A stretch of 64,000 nt of DNA from Onchocerca volvulus (Eukaryota > Nematoda > Chromadorea > Rhabditida > Onchocercidae), in the NCBI GenBank assembly GCA_000499405.2, contig HG738137.1, forward strand, positions 23,606,546 through 23,670,545, read 5' to 3'. Every line of letters begins with the position of its first letter. Position 1 is the first letter of the stretch. This document shows positions 58,001 through 64,000 of the stretch, in pieces. The translations under genes were made by a program, and so were the position numbers. Under the pieces are notes generated by a model, which was given only the letters and a program-made list of their open reading frames with translations, ran no database searches and was not told the DNA's origin.

Positions 58001-59435
58001 AACGCTGGATGATAATACCACATGCATCGATATATTCAAGATATGCATATTTTTCCATAAGTCGACATATTCGACGAACCCCCAAACTTTCCATAAGATA
58101 CATTGCCTTAAGAAATAGAAAATTGAAGGAAAAATCAAACTGTTTATCCATGTCGAGAGCTATTAACATTCTCAGCCGAGAGATGCTTTAGACGAAATAA
58201 ATAGCGTAATATGAATCTATTTCTGGAAATAATTCACATCAAACTGCTACATATTACATTTGATGTCGCATCATTAAGAAAATAAATTTGTACTAAATCA
58301 TTCGACATCTCTGATTTTATCGAAAACCTTTTAATATCAAAAATTAACGAAATAAACGAATTTAAAATTTCTAAGAAAATGAAAAGATAAAAAAAGAATA
58401 CTCGATTGCTATTTTTCATTAATTCATCGAGAACTCGAACAGCCGCTACCACAATAGCTTCATTTGCTGAGCTATCATCAATTACTTTCATCAGTGTTTC
58501 TATAATTTTACCATCATTCCAAATACGTGATGCGCTCGTTTCAGATTCTCGTGACAAGACCAACAAATTATTCATTGCCTTCAAGATAACCGATAATTAA
58601 AAACGATTTTATCCATTTTAATACTCCACATTAACATTCAAGCTTCTAAACTACGAATTACATCATTTCAGGATGACGATTAAATGCTAATAACTTTGAA
58701 AGCTAACTTTCAATCACAGGCAAGTTACTCATAAATTACTAATATAGGTAAAAAAAAAAAAAAAATAAGTCAGCGTACAGTGGTTCTCTGTTCTAAATTA
58801 CCATCGCCAAATGCAAGTTTATTCATATCATTTACGCGATTTTCCATACTCATTGCAGCTTTTTTCTTCTCCTCAGTTAATTTCAACATTCGTTGCAACA
58901 TTTCGATAATACTCCTTGAAATTAACAAATAAATTTAGATCAAATTTTCCATAATTTAATATTCTGAAACATTGCACAGCTCACATATATTTTATTCAGC
59001 GCTTCCTCATATGAGATATCATCCTTCTATTGATATAGATAAAAAAAAAAAGCAAAAACAAATTTTCCAATATTCGATAATGTGCACTAGCTTTCTTATA
59101 CGTAGAACATATGATCAATATGATCATACATGAATTGCACAATTAAACGTACCATCATTTCTCTTCAACGAATATTTCACCTAACTTTTCTCCTAGATTT
59201 GTCCATTTCGAATTTCTCAGCTAATGAAATTAAACAATTAAGAACATGTATTTAATATTACTCAACATATTTTCTTTAATATTTCAAATTAAATGAAATA
59301 ATTGCCTATTTTTGGGTTCCAATCTCAATGCACTTCTAGCATCCATAACAGCTCCAGCATAATTTTCCATCTTTTCACGTGCCAATGCTCGTCTGTAAAG
59401 TGCTTTAGCATCAGCACCATCTAATTCCAATGCTA

Positions 59436-59475
<40 letters not shown>

Positions 59476-59875
59476 GAGAAAAAAACTGTGATATCAATTT
59501 TATAAAAAAAAAATTTCCTGGAAAATAACTGCCAAAATTGTAGCATAATAATTCTGTTATGTAATGAATATAAATTGCTACAATATACGTATTCCTAAAA
59601 GTATTCTGAAGAATTGCAATGCTAAATAATCGATATTCAATCTATTATCATTATTTGTTACCTTGAGTAGCATCCATTTCACAACCTTCAAAATCATCCA
59701 TTCGTAAACGTACCATCGCTCGATTTCGATAAATTATTGATTTCAAATTTTTCTCCGGACTTAACTCTAATGCCTCCGTATAACAATCGATAGCTTCTTT
59801 TAACTGACCATTTTTAAACGCAACATTACCATCATCTTTCAAGTTTTCAGCGCTTCGAATACTACCAGCGTTCAT
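52094..59875 (-). CDS. unc-45: UNC-45 myosin chaperone (TPR + central + UCS domains)
   Basis: UNC-45 folds and assembles muscle myosin II; its TPR domain binds Hsp90 and its UCS domain binds the myosin head. Exons on the minus strand: 59662-59875, 59306-59432, ~59186-59215, 58779-58914, 58402-58578, 57935-58106, 57632-57802, 57015-57183, 56711-56783, 56320-56478, 55870-56075, 55525-55627, 55231-55335, 54665-54883, 54254-54334, 54025-54150, 53309-53473, 52573-52833, 52094-52270. They sum to 957 codons, 956 aa, against about 961 in C. elegans. TPR: AENLKDDGNVAFKNGQLKEA, IIYRNRAMVRLRMDDFEGC, ALYRRALAREKMENYAGAV. Central and UCS blocks: LLVLSRESETSASRIW, FACEGLSYLTLDADVKEW, AKHHVPETHPKDTDDYVERR, DPAMAFPGQRAYEVIRPLIE, RLKLWVLYSAEEDERLA. 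Exons 2-4 are the weakest: exon 2 seems to end at a GC donor and exon 3 is 30 nt. Confidence 0.93.
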
Positions 59876-59887
59876 TTCTTGTTATTT

Positions 59888-59889
59888 CT
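59888..59889 (-). promoter_or_regulatory. Candidate trans-splice acceptor of unc-45
   Basis: On the minus strand GGAAATTGTAG ends 12 nt before the UNC-45 ATG at 59875. The very short leader is typical of spliced-leader addition sites in nematodes. Confidence 0.4.
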
Positions 59890-62154
59890 ACAATTTCCAG
59901 AATCCTAAAAATTTCAGGACTTAAATTATTCATAATCAAAAAGAAGCATTTCGAAATAACAGATAACTATTTTATTTATCAATTAATCTCCTAAAACAAT
60001 ATTCCATTGATATCAAAGGACAGAAAATCTCTGTTATGCGATCAGATTCGTAAAAAAAAAAACAAAAATACAAGATCACTTTCCGCAAAGATAATAAAGG
60101 CAATGATAAGATAACAATAACAAAAGTATAAAATATTTAACTCATCCGTGAAGTATGATTTAACTAATTTCACAATGGAAACGCCTCAACAGGCTACAAA
60201 ATATCTGCATCTGATATATTTCTGAAGCAGATTCTGAAGGAGAAAGGCATAGTAACACATAGTCTTCTGAATCTTCCAAGAAGGCATGGTCATCTAGGTC
60301 TTTCGATTTTCACGTGATTTCTGGCATATCTTACGAAGAGAAAGTTCACTCCAGCGAAACACACAAAACATCGCATATTATCGATTAGTATACAGATATA
60401 AGCGAAGATAACTACTCGGTATAGTTCGAGATATTCAGGTTTGATAATCTCTAAACTTAGCTTATATAAAAATGCCCTATTATCATCGGGAATATATCGC
60501 GGTACATCCGAGAGATTCCGATGGGATCAATTAGCAAAAGCTTAGCTAAACTATAAACAAAATGATGGAAAAATCAGAGGATGCGTATTAGTTCGTTGTG
60601 TTAGAGTGTAAATATATTGGAAGAATAGCTGTATATTTCTCCACTTGTTTTCTCTTTCTCTAAACTTGAGAGATGCTATTAAACTAAGAAAAAAAGAAAA
60701 AAAAATTAAACTATTAAACTAAAAAGTTAACAGCTAGCATAAACTTAACATTATATTAAGTCTTCATACTTCACAAACACACATTTCACGCACATTCTAA
60801 CTTTAAATGAGATGATCATCCATAATTATTAGAAGATAAATTGCTTCCTAATATAAATGTCAGAAAAAGATTTTAATAATTTCATAAAATCGTTAGATTT
60901 TGTTAAAACGTACAAATGTTCAATGGAAATTCAACATAACACACGTCAAAGTTAGAATTTTGACATTTCATGAAATGCTAAAAAGAAAGTTCAAATATAT
61001 AAATTTAAAAATTGTCAAAAAAAAAAAAAAATCAAAGTTTCCTAAAATGTCAACAACATGAATGTTACGTGAAATTATTTTTATATTGCGCATTAATTTT
61101 CCATAAGTCTTCATTTCCAAGATTGATAAGTGGTGATTATTTTAAACTTTACACTTGGTTTAATCAATTTTAAAAGGATTTGTGTATGAAGAATAATATT
61201 CCGATATCTCAAACTTCTTAACATATTACACTTGGTTGATATTAACACTTATTTCCACCTAAAATATTAAATAGGAGGAAATATTCCCTCTTCATCGATT
61301 ATTGAATTGAAATTAAAGTTTAATTTTCTATTTTCGAGTCTCCGTGTATTTTCTTATCAGATTTGCAATATGTTAAGTTGTAAAGTACTAAGAAAGTTCC
61401 GATAAGTACAGTGTGTTGTATGCAACAATATTAAAAGCAGAATAATGATAATAGTTTTTTATTTTTTATTTTTTTCATCACTTTGACAAGAATTTAATCA
61501 TTAATTAACCAATATACATAATACATCATTCAAAATAGAACATTGGAGGAAGAGAAATAGAAAAATAAAAAATTCAAAATAAAAAGATGAAAATTTGCAA
61601 AATTATAAATAGCAAAATATGCGCTAAAAATGTGTACATGTATGTGTGTATATATTAATAAATAAACGAAAAGCAGCAAATTAATTAATTAATTCCCTAA
61701 AACTAGGCACTATCTTATTATTGAATTTTGGTCGGAAAATATCGATCGGGATAAATGAAATTTAAGGAGATTTGCTTCAAAATCTAATCTTTTACTGCCA
61801 CATTGCCAACATTAGGTTCGATTGCTTCAGCTATACGGATAATTTATGAATTATTTTTACTTTTGTAGGAAGTTTTCTCGGAACGATAAGAAAAGACGAA
61901 TATTCGTGAACTTTTGTTGAAGAGTTTTTCCATAGTAATGAAAGGTTCCTTTAGGATTTGACCATTTTAATAATTTTTTTTTCTCGAATACTACTCCAAA
62001 ATATTTCTAAAAATCTACCAAAATAACTAGAATTATTCAATTTCATAATTGCTAATTTAATTTCAAAAATAGATCAATTCATAATATCAAAATTGATGTA
62101 GAAAAAAAAAGTACTGGGAAGAAACATTTCGCAAAAAATTAATGACAATTATAA

Positions 62155-62230
62155 TCATAATAATTAATAACGATAATAATAATGATAACAATAATATTAA
62201 TACTAATAATAGTAATAATAATCAATAATG
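62155..62230. repeat. (AAT/GATAAT)n simple repeat
   Basis: Irregular AATAATAACGATAATAATAA-type units. A similar GATGATAATAATAATGATGA patch occurs at 63237-63325. Confidence 0.75.
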
Positions 62231-64000
62231 CAGAAGCAAATTTCACAGAGAAAAACTCTTATCATTTATCATAAATAATGAAACAATGTGATCATTTATA
62301 ATTATTGATTTATATTGCATCAATAATGATTAAGACAATGAAGCTCTATAACAGTAGCGAAAGTTTGAAATTCAAACCAAACTTTATATCACATCTGATT
62401 TAATCCGATCTAATCTCCATTATATGCTGTTTTAATCAAGTTTTTAATCAGTAGGTTGATAATCGTAGAACTTGAAGAGAAGCATTAAAACGACCCCTTC
62501 TAACGATCAATTATTATTGCTTTTTCTCCTTTTCATGAGTACGATTTCTCATGTCGTGTCCTCATCTCCAAGTAAAATGTAAATATAGTAATAAAAGGTA
62601 ATTTAGATGGCATATTACTTCATTTTCCCTCAATAAATACTCCATATCATAGACTATCAACGATTAATCATAAATCACCTGTCAAATGGCAAATAAACTA
62701 CGACAATCATTTATGTTAGTTGCTTGAATTGTAATTTGAAATATTAAAATTTTTCGAAGAAAAAAAATTTCGTAAAAAAGATTTGAAATTTGCAAAATTC
62801 CTTTTATGATTTCAAAAATCCCGCTTCTCAGATTTTCTTTTATTCATATTTATCTGAGCTTAATAATGATAAAAAAGGAAAAGTTAGTGGCATAACTGAT
62901 ATGAACATATTTTGAATTAATGATTTATCATCATTCATATCTATCACATAGCCAATAATTTATTTTTCGATCAATAGATATTATTTCTTCGACAATATTT
63001 CGAATAAAATCCGAATAAATATATTTCTCTCTTCCTTTTTATTCTTCTTCTGTACACAACAATTCTTAAATTGACAGTATTATTTGCATTTATGTATTAT
63101 TTAAAAAATTCTTTTCACATATAAATAAAAATCAAGAAAGTGTTTTTCGAAATTATATTTAAAAAAGACAAAAAAAAAAAACAAACAAACAATTTTGCCA
63201 TTATAGTAACAAAACAAATCCCATATTATTTACAAATGATGATAATAATAATGATGACGATGGTGATAATAATAATGACAGTGTATGATAGTAATGGTGA
63301 ATGACAATAATGATGAGATTTTGATGATAATATTTGTATCCTGCGCATTCTAATCATGCTTCTTACAAATGCATATTTTCGGTTAATTAATTAACATTCA
63401 TTAAAAAAAGTTTTTTTTTTTCGAGCATTCAAACATCAAAAAAATTTCATATATGTTCATCATGTTTTCAAGATCTAAAAAGAGCCTAGAAAAAAAAAAG
63501 ATTTTTATTCAATTTTCATACCTTTCCTAATATTTTCAAATTTAATCTAATGATGTATTTATAGATAATAATGCGAAACATAGAAAACCTGTTATATTAA
63601 CAGAATAAAAAATAAGAATATACCAAAATTAATACAAAATTTAGTCCCATATTTTGTTAAATTCATCAGAACAACAATAATCACAGTGCCATTTAATCAA
63701 ATATTGGATAACTTATTAATTAAATCCAAATTATTTGAATCTTTGCACTGTTTTGTCATCATATCTTTTACCTAATCATTTCAATCGTGGGACCTCAGAA
63801 GTTAAGCTCACCGGTATAAGCAGCACGTCTAGGTATCCTAAATTTACAAGATTTAAACTTTCAATAAATTATATAAACCATTCGCTCAAAGAAATTCAAT
63901 TCATATAAACCATTCGTCAAAGAAATTTAACAAAAAAAAAAAAGTGATGCAGTGTTATATGGGTAGCATTGGGTGATATCATTTTAAACGATGAACGAAT

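Larger units (their letters stand above)
59876..64000. other. Upstream region of unc-45 and right-end intergenic DNA
   Basis: 4.1 kb with no supported gene. 60160-60545 is GC-richer with few stops in several frames on both strands and contains TTTTCACGTGATT; it may be the unc-45 promoter or a degenerate coding remnant. The remainder is AT-rich with AATAAT/GATGATAATAAT-type simple repeats (62155-62230, 63237-63325), poly-A runs and no splice-consistent ORFs. The gene to the right, if any, starts outside. Confidence 0.5.

Noticed and set aside
60380..60545. Exon on the minus strand (DVPRYIPDDNRAFLYKL)
   Set aside because: That frame has no AG acceptor after its upstream stop, and two other frames are equally open.
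63775..63840. 5S-rRNA-like text (CAGAAGTTAAGC) near the right end
   Set aside because: Only about 12 bases resemble the 5S internal region; the rest does not follow the 5S pattern, so no RNA gene is called.

Overview
The window is AT-rich eukaryotic nuclear DNA with short exons, GT-AG introns, T-rich TTTCAG acceptors and long homopolymer and AT runs. Gene content (UNC-45, a chitin-binding/Kunitz/EB-module secreted protein) and a decayed Wolbachia virB11 fragment point to a filarial nematode (Onchocercidae). The species assignment is inference. Product names rest on recalled family sequences, not on a search.

Layout, left to right. 1-1625 (-): 5' half of condensin-II subunit H2 (kle-2/NCAPH2), running off the left edge. 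3200-6547 (+): 11-exon WRAP53/TCAB1-like WD40 protein. 6994-9201 (-): 7-exon ZIP zinc transporter. 9.2-10.8 kb: non-coding, with a hairpin and a 50-65 bp tandem array. 10883-13426 (+): N-terminal Xaa-Pro-Lys methyltransferase (NTMT1-like). 14087-22305 (+): 13-exon RABL6-like GTPase. Its 4.5-kb fifth intron holds a broken Wolbachia virB11 piece and an intact intronless four-TM RING gene (17382-18323). 23285-26470 (+): WBP4/FBP21-like splicing factor. 27944-28910 (-): a possible tiny membrane-protein gene. 29919-32422 (+): EEIG1/2 (FAM102)-like NT-C2 protein. 35695-49303 (+): 26-exon secreted matrix protein of about 1345 residues with a signal peptide, CBM14 domain, three Kunitz domains and many EB/lustrin modules. 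52094-59875 (-): complete UNC-45 myosin chaperone (about 956 aa, 19 exons). 59.9-64 kb: non-coding AT-rich DNA with one GC-richer patch.

The genes do not form a pathway and spacing is too wide for a typical nematode operon. Several are nuclear RNA or chromatin factors (NCAPH2, WRAP53, NTMT1, WBP4). Two are tied to worm structure (UNC-45 for muscle myosin, the CBM14/Kunitz protein for extracellular matrix). Exon boundaries were derived by hand from splice signals and phase. For WRAP53, WBP4, EEIG, the matrix gene and UNC-45 the exon lengths sum to an intact reading frame. The least certain junctions are ZIP exon 1/2, RABL6 exons 8-12, NCAPH2 exon 3/4 and UNC-45 exons 2-4.
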